Source: Fibrobacter sp. | Lineage (GTDB): Bacteria > Fibrobacterota > Fibrobacteria > Fibrobacterales > Fibrobacteraceae | Assembly: GCA_017475045.1 (NCBI GenBank) | Contig: JAFVGH010000068.1 | Coordinates: 62,001-126,000, forward strand | DNA length: 64,000 bases | Direction: 5' to 3' | Shown: in pieces, positions 17,602 to 25,736 of the stretch | Position numbering within the stretch: position 1 is the stretch's first letter | Layout of the letters: each line of letters begins with the position of its first letter | Made by a program: the position numbers and the translations under genes | Notes under the pieces: generated by a model | The model's database searches: none | Seen by the model: only the letters and a program-made list of their open reading frames with translations | What the model was told of the DNA's origin: nothing

Positions 17602-17963
17602 CTCACAATCCTCTTCAGTGTCAAGTTGTCCCACCGTCCAGACGTTTCGTGGACGCTAGCCCATTGCAGGGGTGCACCACCCGGAATCCGTTCAAAGGAA
17701 AGGGTAAAATTGATTCCCTGCCGGGACACCGGCAAAATGACTAGAGACGTATCGGTCTCATCGCGTTTTGGTTCCACACAGTTCCCTGGCGTTGCCACCT
17801 GCTCTTCTATCAGCGAAACAGCCTCTACCAGCGCCACCCCCTTTTTCGCCTCACGTTCCTTCGCCTGTACAAACCCGACAACAATATGCCCTATACCAGC
17901 AGCACCTATAGAAAGGACGACAGCGGTCACCATCACTTCTATCAGGGTGAACCCGCGTTTCAT
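17577..17963 (-). CDS. PilV/GspI-like minor pilin
   Basis: MKRGFTLIEVMVTAVVLSIG is a prepilin signal with Glu at +5. The rest (VQAKEREAKKGVALVEAVSL, then a small beta region) fits a GspI/PilV-type minor pilin of 128 aa. The ATG at 17963 forms an ATGA overlap with the stop of the PilX-like gene, which decides the start. Confidence 0.75.
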   Translation of the reverse strand: MKRGFTLIEVMVTAVVLSIGAAGIGHIVVGFVQAKEREAKKGVALVEAVSLIEEQVATPGNCVEPKRDETDTSLVILPVSRQGINFTLSFERIPGGAPLQWASVHETSGRWDNLTLKRIVRCVETDSP

Positions 17964-18826
17964 AGCCGCCCCCAAATTTTCCGCCGGCCTTCGATAAAGG
18001 CCGGGAACAGAACCCCATCAGGCTCGTCCTCTGGGCTCTGCGCTGTCTCATTCTCGTAGCTTTCGTCCCAGGTTGCCACCACCGCTGTCGGGAACAGGCT
18101 CCGGGCATGGTCTTTCATACGAAAACTTGAGGCAAGTACCATCCCCCGAAAACTAGCCTCCCCTTCAGCGCGGAAACCACCTTGCGTAAAGAGTTCTAGG
18201 TACCCGACCGACATTTCTCCCTGAAACACCACGTCACCCAAGGCGTATAACCGGAGCGTATCAAAATGGGCATGGCCACGAACAAGGACCGTCCCTTCTA
18301 CCCAGAAACTGGCCGACTGAACGCGGTCAGAAAAACTTATCTCCAGATCACCCTGATGAATGGCACCCGACATAAGCGAATCGCCCTGGAAATAGCGTCT
18401 GTTTCCATACAGCTCTTTTCCCGAAGTGCTTTCCAAAATTCGTTTTTCCAGATCAGATCTGTAGTTCGAAACCCCGTTCGACCATTCCCAGAACGAAACA
18501 TTATGTGGTTCGGTACCAGCCACAAGACAGAAATCCTTATCGGACTTTTCCGTTCCACTGATGGTGCAGATTTTCTCCCAAGGGCCGAAAGGTTCCACCT
18601 GCACGCGAGGCAATTCCGGATAATAATCCGATGGGAACCCCTGCAAGTGGAGCAGCACGGCAGATTCAGCCCTGTAGAAAGCCTCGAAATCAGACTTGTA
18701 ACGTGACAGTACAGGATTCAGCTTGCCCCCAGTCTTCAGAAGTATCGTAAAAAGCATCGTCAACGAGAGCAACAGGATTGCCACCATAGGCAATACGAAA
18801 CCTCGAGAATTAGGGAGAACGGCCAT
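17960..18826 (-). CDS. PilX/GspK-like minor pilin with beta-helix-like head
   Basis: The N-terminus NSRGFVLPMVAILLLSLTML is a prepilin-type signal whose +5 residue is not Glu, as in PilX/GspK. Then comes a helix rich in acidic and aromatic residues (SDFEAFYRAESAVLLHLQGF). Residues about 175-255 are short hydrophobic repeats with turns (GTVLVRGHAHFDTLRLYALG, DVVFQGEMSVG, GGFRAEGEASF), like a parallel beta-helix or bactofilin-type stack. The giant pilin at 1428-9461 has a comparable region. Start ATG 18826 has GGAGG six bases upstream and overlaps the previous gene by 17 bases. Confidence 0.7.
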   Translation of the reverse strand: MAVLPNSRGFVLPMVAILLLSLTMLFTILLKTGGKLNPVLSRYKSDFEAFYRAESAVLLHLQGFPSDYYPELPRVQVEPFGPWEKICTISGTEKSDKDFCLVAGTEPHNVSFWEWSNGVSNYRSDLEKRILESTSGKELYGNRRYFQGDSLMSGAIHQGDLEISFSDRVQSASFWVEGTVLVRGHAHFDTLRLYALGDVVFQGEMSVGYLELFTQGGFRAEGEASFRGMVLASSFRMKDHARSLFPTAVVATWDESYENETAQSPEDEPDGVLFPAFIEGRRKIWGRL

Positions 18827-19829
18827 TGACCACCTCCCATTCCTTGCCTCCGCATTCCAGCACAACGCGGTCCCTGAGTACAGACTTTACGCGATAGCTC
18901 CCGAGAGAATCGCCCAGCTGTTTCATGACAGGCTCACCACCCGACACTCCCGAGAATAGCCTGTTCCCCACAATTCCGCGAATTATCAGCATCGGTTTTT
19001 GACAGTCGCGAACAGCGTCTTCATTTTTCGGGCGTGGCATTTTTGTTCTATCGCTCAGCCTGGTTTCTTTTGATATGGGCCCTGTCGCGGGTGGAGTAAG
19101 CAGGGGTGCCTCCGGACCGAAAAGTTTCTCGCATCCGGTATCAAGATTTTTCCATGCCAAAAATCCAGCCACCATCAACATCAATAATAGAATTATAGAC
19201 AACGCTACCCGCGGGCCACCCGCTCTAGGTTCAAGATGCAGGCCCCTCCAAAAAGGATCTCTGGCAGCCCTCCGAAGTTGTTCCATCCACATTCCTGCAG
19301 GGTCATCAAAGTCCATGTCCAGACATTCCATGACACCACACTGAAAAGCCTCTGCCTGGGAAAACAGCGGGTCACGTCGCAGGAATTCGTCCATACGGCG
19401 GAGCCTTTCCTTAGCCCGCAAGCCTGCCCGAGCATCTCCATAACCCCGTTCCTCGGACCAGTGGCACAGCCTACCCTCGTAAAAAAGCAACACGTAGAGA
19501 GTCTCACCCACAAGGGCCGCGTATCGGAAATTCCCGTTCCCTTCGCGGGAACCCATCTGCTCGTCTGCCCGTGTATACAGGAACAGGGATATCGGTAGTT
19601 TTCGCCCGCCGTGCAGGCGTCCCTGTTCGGCAACAATTACCAGGTAGCGGTGATGGCGACCTTCCGATGAATTGAAGGATATCATCTTCCAAAATTTCGG
19701 CAAGCCTTCCACTTCCGGGAAGTCCCTGCGAAAGTAATCCATCAGGTCTTCTTCCGTGGGATTTTGGCCAAAACCCGTAACCAATTCCCAGGTACAAATA
19801 CGGGCATGGATTCCCTGAACACGAGCCAT
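18810..19829 (-). CDS. Bitopic pilus-assembly protein with PilP/GspC-like periplasmic end
   Basis: A cytoplasmic N-terminal domain of about 205 residues (FWKMISFNSSEGRHHRYLVI, YAALVGETLYVLLFYEGRLC) precedes one membrane helix at 208-226, a Pro-rich linker and a small C-terminal beta domain (LIIRGIVGNRLFSGVSGGEP, SYRVKSVLRDRVVLECGGKE). The last part resembles the homology region of GspC/PilP that contacts the secretin. The layout suggests one protein doing work often split between a PilM/GspL-like cytoplasmic part and PilP. It directly follows the secretin gene with a one-base overlap (TGATG). Assignment rests on topology, the C-terminal pattern and neighbours. Confidence 0.55.
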   Translation of the reverse strand: MARVQGIHARICTWELVTGFGQNPTEEDLMDYFRRDFPEVEGLPKFWKMISFNSSEGRHHRYLVIVAEQGRLHGGRKLPISLFLYTRADEQMGSREGNGNFRYAALVGETLYVLLFYEGRLCHWSEERGYGDARAGLRAKERLRRMDEFLRRDPLFSQAEAFQCGVMECLDMDFDDPAGMWMEQLRRAARDPFWRGLHLEPRAGGPRVALSIILLLMLMVAGFLAWKNLDTGCEKLFGPEAPLLTPPATGPISKETRLSDRTKMPRPKNEDAVRDCQKPMLIIRGIVGNRLFSGVSGGEPVMKQLGDSLGSYRVKSVLRDRVVLECGGKEWEVVNGRSP

Positions 19830-21532
19830 CAGAGCTTCACCTCCGGCGTAATGAAGATGGCAAGCTCGCTTTCTTCTTCCTCTTCGCTCTCGTAACTGAA
19901 AAGCTTACCGATGAGCGGAATACTCCCCAGGAAGGGAACTGCAGAATGCACCTCGGTACGGGTCTTGCGGACTAAACCGCCTAAGCAAAGCGTTTCACCA
20001 TTCTTCAGCAGCACCACCGTCTTCAGGTTCCGAGTGCTGATATCCCGGGGGCCATCACCAGAGCTGCGGCCTGCGGTCTTGATTTCGGGAGACACATCCA
20101 AAGTGACAATTCCCTCCCTGGTAACAGACGGCGTAAGTTCCAAAGAGATTCCGTCATTAAAGGATCTATAATCCGTAATGGGGAAACCTTCGGCACTAAC
20201 CTGGCTTACCAGGTAGTAGACCGTATTGGTCACGTTCAGTTCAGCCTTGTTTCCGTTCAAAGTCGTAAGCTTCGGACGGGCTAAGACCTTCGCTAGGTTG
20301 CTTTCTTCCATAGAGGCCAGTTCCATTTCGAAACGGTCCGGCAATATGCCGATTTTTCCGACAGCCCCCTTACCAGACACGTCCTTCCCTAAAAAGTCCA
20401 GAAACCCCTTCAGTCCCAGGTCTCCTTCTTTTGTCCGCCGACCTGTACCGCCCCGCAGACCAAGCTCAAAGGCCTTACCCTTTTTGAACTCGACAATGAC
20501 ACAGGAAAGAGTCACCTGCAACAGAGGCACGTCTATTTTCTGCAAAAGGGAAACGGCCGCCTGAATTCGGTCCGCAGCACCAGAAAGCAAAACCCCATTC
20601 TGTTCCTTCACCTCGGACACCGAAAGTTCTCCCACACCAAACATTTTACCAAGCTGTAACAAGGCCTTTTCGCACTGGATATGTTTCAACAGGTAAAGCC
20701 TTGTCACCGAAAGGGCATTCTTGGAACCACCTTCCGATACAGACAAGGTGTTTGAATCCAGTTGGAACGTATAGCGGCTCCCTCGAAACAGGGCCTGCAA
20801 AAATTCCGGAAGTTTTACTCCAGCAAAATCCAACTGTACTTTTTCTTCCATGCTCCCATACAAGGCGAGGTTCAGTCCCGCAAGGGATGCAAGTTCTTTC
20901 AAAGCATCCCCCAGGGTAACGCCATCCAAATGAGCCTCGTAAAAGTCACCCTCATTCCATATTCTCGGAGTAGCCGGTACTGTTTCATGAGTGCCACCCT
21001 GGTTTGTCGGCACAACGGCGCGCCGCACCATCTGACAGCCGTTTTTCTTTTCAACAGCAAAGCCGTTAATTTCCATCAAGGACCGAAAGGCCTTTTCTGG
21101 TTGCAAGCTATAGATGCTTCCCGAAAGCAGTCCCTGAACATCAGGCTCCCACAGAATATTCATCCCTGTAGTAGCGCTGAATTCGTTTAGGAACTCCAGG
21201 ACATCCTTGTTCTGCACATTCACAGAAACTACGGAATCCCGAAACTGGATATCGCTCTTTCCATGATGTTTGCGAGGCTGAATTACCAACAGGTTATCTT
21301 TCTGAACCAGATCTAGCTCATTGGACTCGCACAGGGCCGACAACCCATCCAGCAAAGACGATCTCTCCAGATGAAAGGTGATACGACGATCTATGGCGGC
21401 ATCCGCCACAATCGAGACATCATAGGCCAAAGACAGGGAGCGCGCCACTTCCTGAACAGGAGTATCCACAAAATCAAGTGTCACTCCAAAAGAAAAAGAG
21501 AAAAGGAAGACGAGGGGGACAAGGATTCGCAC
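19829..21532 (-). CDS. Type IV pilus/type II secretion secretin (PilQ/GspD family)
   Basis: The outer-membrane ring through which the pilus passes. GTG at 21532 opens a signal peptide (VRILVPLVFLFSFSFG) with GGAG eight bases upstream; the frame runs on to 21586 but that start would hide the signal. Early domains are STN/N0-like (VDTPVQEVARSLSLAYDVSI), followed by N1-type repeats. The C-terminal gate is typical: LAKVLARPKLTTLNGNKAEL, LKTVVLLKNGETLCLGGLVR, VPFLGSIPLIGKLF and LAIFITPEVKL at the end. 567 aa, near the size of GspD. It lies between pilT and the PilP-like gene. Confidence 0.88.
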   Translation of the reverse strand: MRILVPLVFLFSFSFGVTLDFVDTPVQEVARSLSLAYDVSIVADAAIDRRITFHLERSSLLDGLSALCESNELDLVQKDNLLVIQPRKHHGKSDIQFRDSVVSVNVQNKDVLEFLNEFSATTGMNILWEPDVQGLLSGSIYSLQPEKAFRSLMEINGFAVEKKNGCQMVRRAVVPTNQGGTHETVPATPRIWNEGDFYEAHLDGVTLGDALKELASLAGLNLALYGSMEEKVQLDFAGVKLPEFLQALFRGSRYTFQLDSNTLSVSEGGSKNALSVTRLYLLKHIQCEKALLQLGKMFGVGELSVSEVKEQNGVLLSGAADRIQAAVSLLQKIDVPLLQVTLSCVIVEFKKGKAFELGLRGGTGRRTKEGDLGLKGFLDFLGKDVSGKGAVGKIGILPDRFEMELASMEESNLAKVLARPKLTTLNGNKAELNVTNTVYYLVSQVSAEGFPITDYRSFNDGISLELTPSVTREGIVTLDVSPEIKTAGRSSGDGPRDISTRNLKTVVLLKNGETLCLGGLVRKTRTEVHSAVPFLGSIPLIGKLFSYESEEEEESELAIFITPEVKL

Positions 21533-21643
21533 CGCAGGATCTCCATGACAAACATATTCAAAAGAGATTCCTACGGAATCCGCCAAAGAACGCCCGCAGG
21601 CATTCCAAGAAATAAACTACAAAATTAAAAAGGCCAAAGACAA

Positions 21644-22744
21644 CTACATCCAGCCGCGTTCCGAAGTTCCGGTAATACCGCGAATCTTCAGTTCGAAGTC
21701 ATCCCTGTTGGTAGCCGCATTCAGGGCCACATCCAGAGAAATCTTGTCCTGGTTGTAGAGTTCCAGCAAGGACTGGTCAAAGGTTTGGCTATGGTACTGC
21801 ATGTGTCCTTCGGCGATAGCCGATTCCACCATGGCAAGCTTATCCTTGTCCTTGATGTATTCCTTGATAGCGGCCGTATTCACCAGGATTTCTGCAGCAG
21901 GCACACGTCCCGTGCCATCCTTGGTAGGCAACAGACGGAGAGAAATAATACCGGCCAAAACTTCGCCCAACAACAGACGAATTTCGTCGTGCTGGTGCGG
22001 CGGGTACATGGAAAGCACACGCTGGATTGTTTCGGTGGCGTTAGTGGTATGGATAGTGGCAAACACCATGTGGCCCGTATCAGCAGCCGTAAGCGCAATG
22101 GCCATGGTCTCCAAGTCACGAATTTCGCCCACCAACAGCACGTCCGGGTCCTGACGGAGAGCGGCGCGCAAGGCGTTAGCATAAGACAAGGTGTCCACCC
22201 CAAGTTCACGCTGGGAAATAATAGCCTTGTTGTCGTTGTACAGGTATTCGATAGGGTCTTCTACCGTAATAATGTTGACCGACTCGTTCTGGTTAATGTA
22301 GTCCAGCATAGAAGCCAAAGTCGTAGACTTACCGGAACCGGTTGTACCCGTCACCAAGATAAGACCGCGGCGGGTCAAAGCCAAATCCTTGACCACCTCG
22401 GGAAGCCCCAGTTCTTCGAAAGGAGGAATCTTTGCCTTGATGTGACGGATTACCACAGCAATGGTTCCACGCTGACGGAACACGTTCACACGGAAACGGC
22501 CCATATCGCGGGCACCCACAGCAAAGTCACATTCCTTGTTGGTCTCGAAACGCTGTTTCTGGTCGCGATTCATGATATCATCCAAGAAGGAATCCATCAT
22601 GGCAGGGTCAATACGGGTATCAAAAATCTTTACCAGAGATCCGTTGATGCGGAAAATAGGAGGCGTCCCTACGCGAATGTGCAAGTCAGAAGCCTTGCTT
22701 TTTACCATTTCGCGAAGAAGTTGCTCAATCCTCAATTCAGCCAT
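21644..22744 (-). CDS. pilT: Type IV pilus retraction ATPase PilT
   Basis: Hexameric cytoplasmic ATPase that pulls pilin subunits back into the membrane and powers twitching and DNA uptake. Seen: SDLHIRVGTPPIFRINGSL near the N-terminus, Walker A GTTGSGKST at 133-141, Asp box ITVEDPIEY, Walker B DVLLVGEIRD at 201-210, His box HMVFATIHTTNATETIQRVL and a PilT-like C-terminus. 366 aa, standard size. It starts three bases after the acidic scaffold gene and leads into the secretin gene. PilB and PilC are not in the window. Confidence 0.93.
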   Translation of the reverse strand: MAELRIEQLLREMVKSKASDLHIRVGTPPIFRINGSLVKIFDTRIDPAMMDSFLDDIMNRDQKQRFETNKECDFAVGARDMGRFRVNVFRQRGTIAVVIRHIKAKIPPFEELGLPEVVKDLALTRRGLILVTGTTGSGKSTTLASMLDYINQNESVNIITVEDPIEYLYNDNKAIISQRELGVDTLSYANALRAALRQDPDVLLVGEIRDLETMAIALTAADTGHMVFATIHTTNATETIQRVLSMYPPHQHDEIRLLLGEVLAGIISLRLLPTKDGTGRVPAAEILVNTAAIKEYIKDKDKLAMVESAIAEGHMQYHSQTFDQSLLELYNQDKISLDVALNAATNRDDFELKIRGITGTSERGWM

Positions 22745-22747
22745 CTA

Positions 22748-25402
22748 CTAGCCTCCAAACTTATCGTTGTATATTTTGCGCACCTGTTCCAGGCGTTCCT
22801 GGATTTCGGCGTTGTCGGGTTCCTTCTTGGCCAGATCCTGGTAGATCTCCAGAGCCTTATCAGACAGGCCCTGTTCCAGATATATTTCAGCCAAGGTACG
22901 GGTATTCAGGCTTTCGTCTAAGCCAGCATTCACATTGTCCAAAGTTGCCGAGGGGTCCTTGATAAGGCCCGCAGAAACTTCGTCATCAGAATCACCGGAC
23001 ATCAAGAAATCAACGCCCTTGTTAGACGGCTTTTCTTCAGGAAGATCGTCGTCATCGCTTTCAAAGAGGCCCTTGAAGGCGCCAGAAACTTCGGACTCCA
23101 AATTATCAAAATCCGTCTTCTGGGCAGGAGCTTCTGCCTTCACGTCTTCTACCGGCGTTTCTGCGACAGGTTCTTCTTTTTCTTCTCCGAACAAACTATC
23201 AAAGGACTTGTCTAAGCCAGCTTCCAAAGATTCAGACGGGATATTCTTTTCTTCGACAGCGGCACCTGTATTTTCTTCGTCGCTGCCAAACAGGCTGTCG
23301 AAAGCACCGCCCATTTCCTTTTCGAAATCACCAGCCGTTTTCGAGAAGGATTCCGCATCCACAGCAGGTTCTTCTGCAGGAGCTTTTTCTTCGGCAGGTT
23401 CAACAGCCGCAGCGGCAGGACTTTCGCCAAGAGCCAAATCGTCTTGGGGCAAATCATCATCTTCGCCGAAGATAGAACTGAAGGCGTTATCTACGCTGCT
23501 TTCCACTTCCTTGTTTTCTTCGGCAGGCATTTCCAAATCTGCAACCGGTTCTTCAACAGGCTTCTCTTCCGATTCAGTAGCGGGTTCAGCAGCAGGAGCA
23601 GCAGTCCACTCAGCAGCAGACTCTTCAGCCGGCAGCTCAAGGTCAGCGGCAGGTTCAACAGCCGGTTCCACCAGATCCAGCGTTTCTTCTGCAGGGGCGT
23701 CGCCTGTCAGATTCATCGAGGCATCAGCAGACTTCTGGAACAAGCCAGATTCTTCGGGCAGGTCATCTTCTGCTCCGAATATGGAATCGATAGCTCCACC
23801 AACACTGTCAGAAGAGTCTTCGGCAGCTGTCGGGGCGTCGGCTGCAGGGCTTTCCTCTTCTGGTGCAGCGCCCACCTCTGCCGACTTCTGGAACGGAGAC
23901 CAGTCGCTGGCATCCACAGGCGTATCATCCAGGTTCAAGCTGTCATCACCTGCAAGAGTCAGTTCCTCTGCCGCCGGTTCAGCCTGTTCGCTTGTAGTCG
24001 TTTCAGCGGACTTCTGGAAGGCAGCAGGTTCTTCGGGCAATTCGTCTTCACCGAAAATGGAACCGAAGGCGTCGTCCACGCTCTGAGGTTTGTCCTCTTC
24101 TGCAGGAGCAGACTCTTGCACTGCAGGTTCAACTTTAGCAGGAGCATCAACCTCTGCAGACTTCTGGAAGACAGCCGGTTCTTCGGGCAGTTCGTCTTCA
24201 CCGAAAATGGAACCGAAAGCGTCGTCCACGCTCTGAGGTTTGTCCTCTTCTGCCGAAGCGGAACCGCTCTCAGCAGACTTCTGGAAGGCTGCGGGTTCTT
24301 CAGGAAGTTCATCCTCGCCGAAAATAGAACCGAAGGCGTCGTCCACACTCTGGGGCTTATCCTCTTCTGCAGGAGCGCTGAACACCTTATCGGCGTTCTC
24401 TGCCGCAGCAGGTTCGTCGTCGATGCCGGCGGACAGGTTCAGGCTAGAGAAAGGCGATGCCGGAGCAGCCGGCTCTTCGGGTTCCAAGTCGTCATCCACA
24501 CCGAAGAAGCTGGACATAGCAGAGTTAACATCATTGCCGGAAATGTCGTCATCAGCAGGGAATACTTCAGGAGCAGACGGTTCATCAGCACCGATAGATT
24601 CCATTGCAGAATCCAAGGAAGCCTGCAAACTATCCATAGCGGCTTCATCACCGGCATCAGAATCAGGAATCAAGGCAGAAAGGGCTGCAAACGGGTCATC
24701 GGAACCTTCCACCTCGGTAGCCAGGGATTCAAACGCCGTAGTTTCAGGAGCCCCAGATGTTTCTTCAGCGGAAACAGCCCCGCCATCATTTGCAGCGGGC
24801 TCCTCATTCACATACTCAAAGCCACTTCCAAACTTGGGGCCTTTCTCTTCGGGAGCACCGGCCTCATCAGGAGATTTTTCAAAGAAGGGAGCCTCGTCAC
24901 CACCCATAGAGAGGTCCATAGACGAACCGGCATCCGCCGTTTCCAGTCCAGGCATGGACAAATCCATGTCAGAGAACTCTGCTCCGGCAGTTGCGGCTGC
25001 AGCGGCCGCCACCACTACGTCATACTCATCCTTCCAGAACTGGTCCAGAGGATCCATATCGTGGACTTTGCGGTAGCACTGGTTGCGCTCGTTAATCTTT
25101 TCCACCTTATCATAGGCATCGCCCATTCGCTTTTGGGCAGACAGGCAGAAGGGGTCTATCTTAAGAACCTTGGCGCATTCTTCAATACACGCCTCAAAAT
25201 CCCCTTTTTCAAACAAGATCTTCGTGCGGACAAGATGAGCAGCCAGGTCCCCAGGATACAGGGTCAAGCCACCATCAATTCGCTCCAGGGAGGTGTCCAG
25301 GTCGCCGGATTCCCTCTCAAAATCGGCAAGCCAGGCAAAGGCCTGTGTATTCACCTTCTTCTTACCGATGGACTTTTTTAAAGATTCCAGCGTTACCGTC
25401 AT
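22748..25402 (-). CDS. Acidic TPR scaffold protein of the pilus operon, FimV-like
   Basis: 884 aa. The N-terminus has TPR-like helices (residues 1-125: WLADFERESGDLDTSLERID, IDPFCLSAQKRMGDAYDKVE). The C-terminus has another TPR (LAEIYLEQGLSDKALEIYQD). In between is a long, very acidic, Pro/Ala-rich region with about nine copies of a motif like DDAFGSIFGEDELPEE and at least six of FQKSAE. No signal peptide or membrane helix is visible, so it is probably cytoplasmic. FimV/TspA proteins share the acidic middle and C-terminal TPR and act in pilus assembly; similarity here is in design, not sequence. ATG at 25402 overlaps the Trm112-like stop (ATGA) and has GAGG upstream. Confidence 0.7.
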   Translation of the reverse strand: MTVTLESLKKSIGKKKVNTQAFAWLADFERESGDLDTSLERIDGGLTLYPGDLAAHLVRTKILFEKGDFEACIEECAKVLKIDPFCLSAQKRMGDAYDKVEKINERNQCYRKVHDMDPLDQFWKDEYDVVVAAAAAATAGAEFSDMDLSMPGLETADAGSSMDLSMGGDEAPFFEKSPDEAGAPEEKGPKFGSGFEYVNEEPAANDGGAVSAEETSGAPETTAFESLATEVEGSDDPFAALSALIPDSDAGDEAAMDSLQASLDSAMESIGADEPSAPEVFPADDDISGNDVNSAMSSFFGVDDDLEPEEPAAPASPFSSLNLSAGIDDEPAAAENADKVFSAPAEEDKPQSVDDAFGSIFGEDELPEEPAAFQKSAESGSASAEEDKPQSVDDAFGSIFGEDELPEEPAVFQKSAEVDAPAKVEPAVQESAPAEEDKPQSVDDAFGSIFGEDELPEEPAAFQKSAETTTSEQAEPAAEELTLAGDDSLNLDDTPVDASDWSPFQKSAEVGAAPEEESPAADAPTAAEDSSDSVGGAIDSIFGAEDDLPEESGLFQKSADASMNLTGDAPAEETLDLVEPAVEPAADLELPAEESAAEWTAAPAAEPATESEEKPVEEPVADLEMPAEENKEVESSVDNAFSSIFGEDDDLPQDDLALGESPAAAAVEPAEEKAPAEEPAVDAESFSKTAGDFEKEMGGAFDSLFGSDEENTGAAVEEKNIPSESLEAGLDKSFDSLFGEEKEEPVAETPVEDVKAEAPAQKTDFDNLESEVSGAFKGLFESDDDDLPEEKPSNKGVDFLMSGDSDDEVSAGLIKDPSATLDNVNAGLDESLNTRTLAEIYLEQGLSDKALEIYQDLAKKEPDNAEIQERLEQVRKIYNDKFGG
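24013..24380. repeat. Three near-identical coding repeats of about 100 bases in the acidic scaffold gene
   Basis: Units at about 24013-24112, 24161-24260 and 24281-24380 start TTCTGGAAG and end in TCCTCTTCTGC. Each encodes KPQSVDDAFGSIFGEDELPE followed by EPA.FQKSAE. Spacers between them differ. More worn copies lie at about 23440-23500 and 23730-23800. Confidence 0.8.
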
Positions 25403-25659
25403 TTTTCCTCCAATGAGAGCAAAATCGCTTCGTCAGCCAACAGAACCGGGATTCCTTCGCGAATGGGGTATACCCGTTTCCCGTCTATTGTGACCAGGGC
25501 CTCAGCCAAAGTCTCCGCCACTTTCTCACCGCCGGCATTCTTCACCGTTCCGGCAGCAATGGCTCCGTTCAATGTCGAAAGAAGGCCTTCTTCAGCCATC
25601 TTGAGTTTACCCCTTGTTTCGGGGCAACATAAAATATCTAAAAGGGACTGATCGAACAT
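25399..25659 (-). CDS. Trm112-like zinc-binding protein
   Basis: 86 aa. SLLDILCCPETRGKL near the start and KRVYPIREGIPVLLADEAI near the end are the two marks of the Trm112/UPF0434 (YcaR-like) family. In bacteria these small proteins are of uncertain role; in eukaryotes and archaea Trm112 activates methyltransferases. Only one CxxC-like site (CCPET) is present. The gene opens the pilus operon and overlaps the scaffold gene by four bases. The 25660-25736 gap in front must hold the promoter; AAAGGTG precedes the ATG. Confidence 0.8.
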   Translation of the reverse strand: MFDQSLLDILCCPETRGKLKMAEEGLLSTLNGAIAAGTVKNAGGEKVAETLAEALVTIDGKRVYPIREGIPVLLADEAILLSLEEK

Positions 25660-25736
25660 AACACCTTTAAAGTCAACAACTTACACAAGAGTAAAAATAA
25701 CTCTATTTTCAAGAAAACGCAAAATGTTGTAGGTGT

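Noticed and set aside
24013-24380. CRISPR-like array
   Set aside because: Units are 100 bases, coding and in frame; spacers are coding too.
23444-25381. 645-codon plus-strand frame opposite the acidic scaffold gene
   Set aside because: Results from the repeat-rich Glu/Ala codons of the real gene read backwards; no ribosome site or family.
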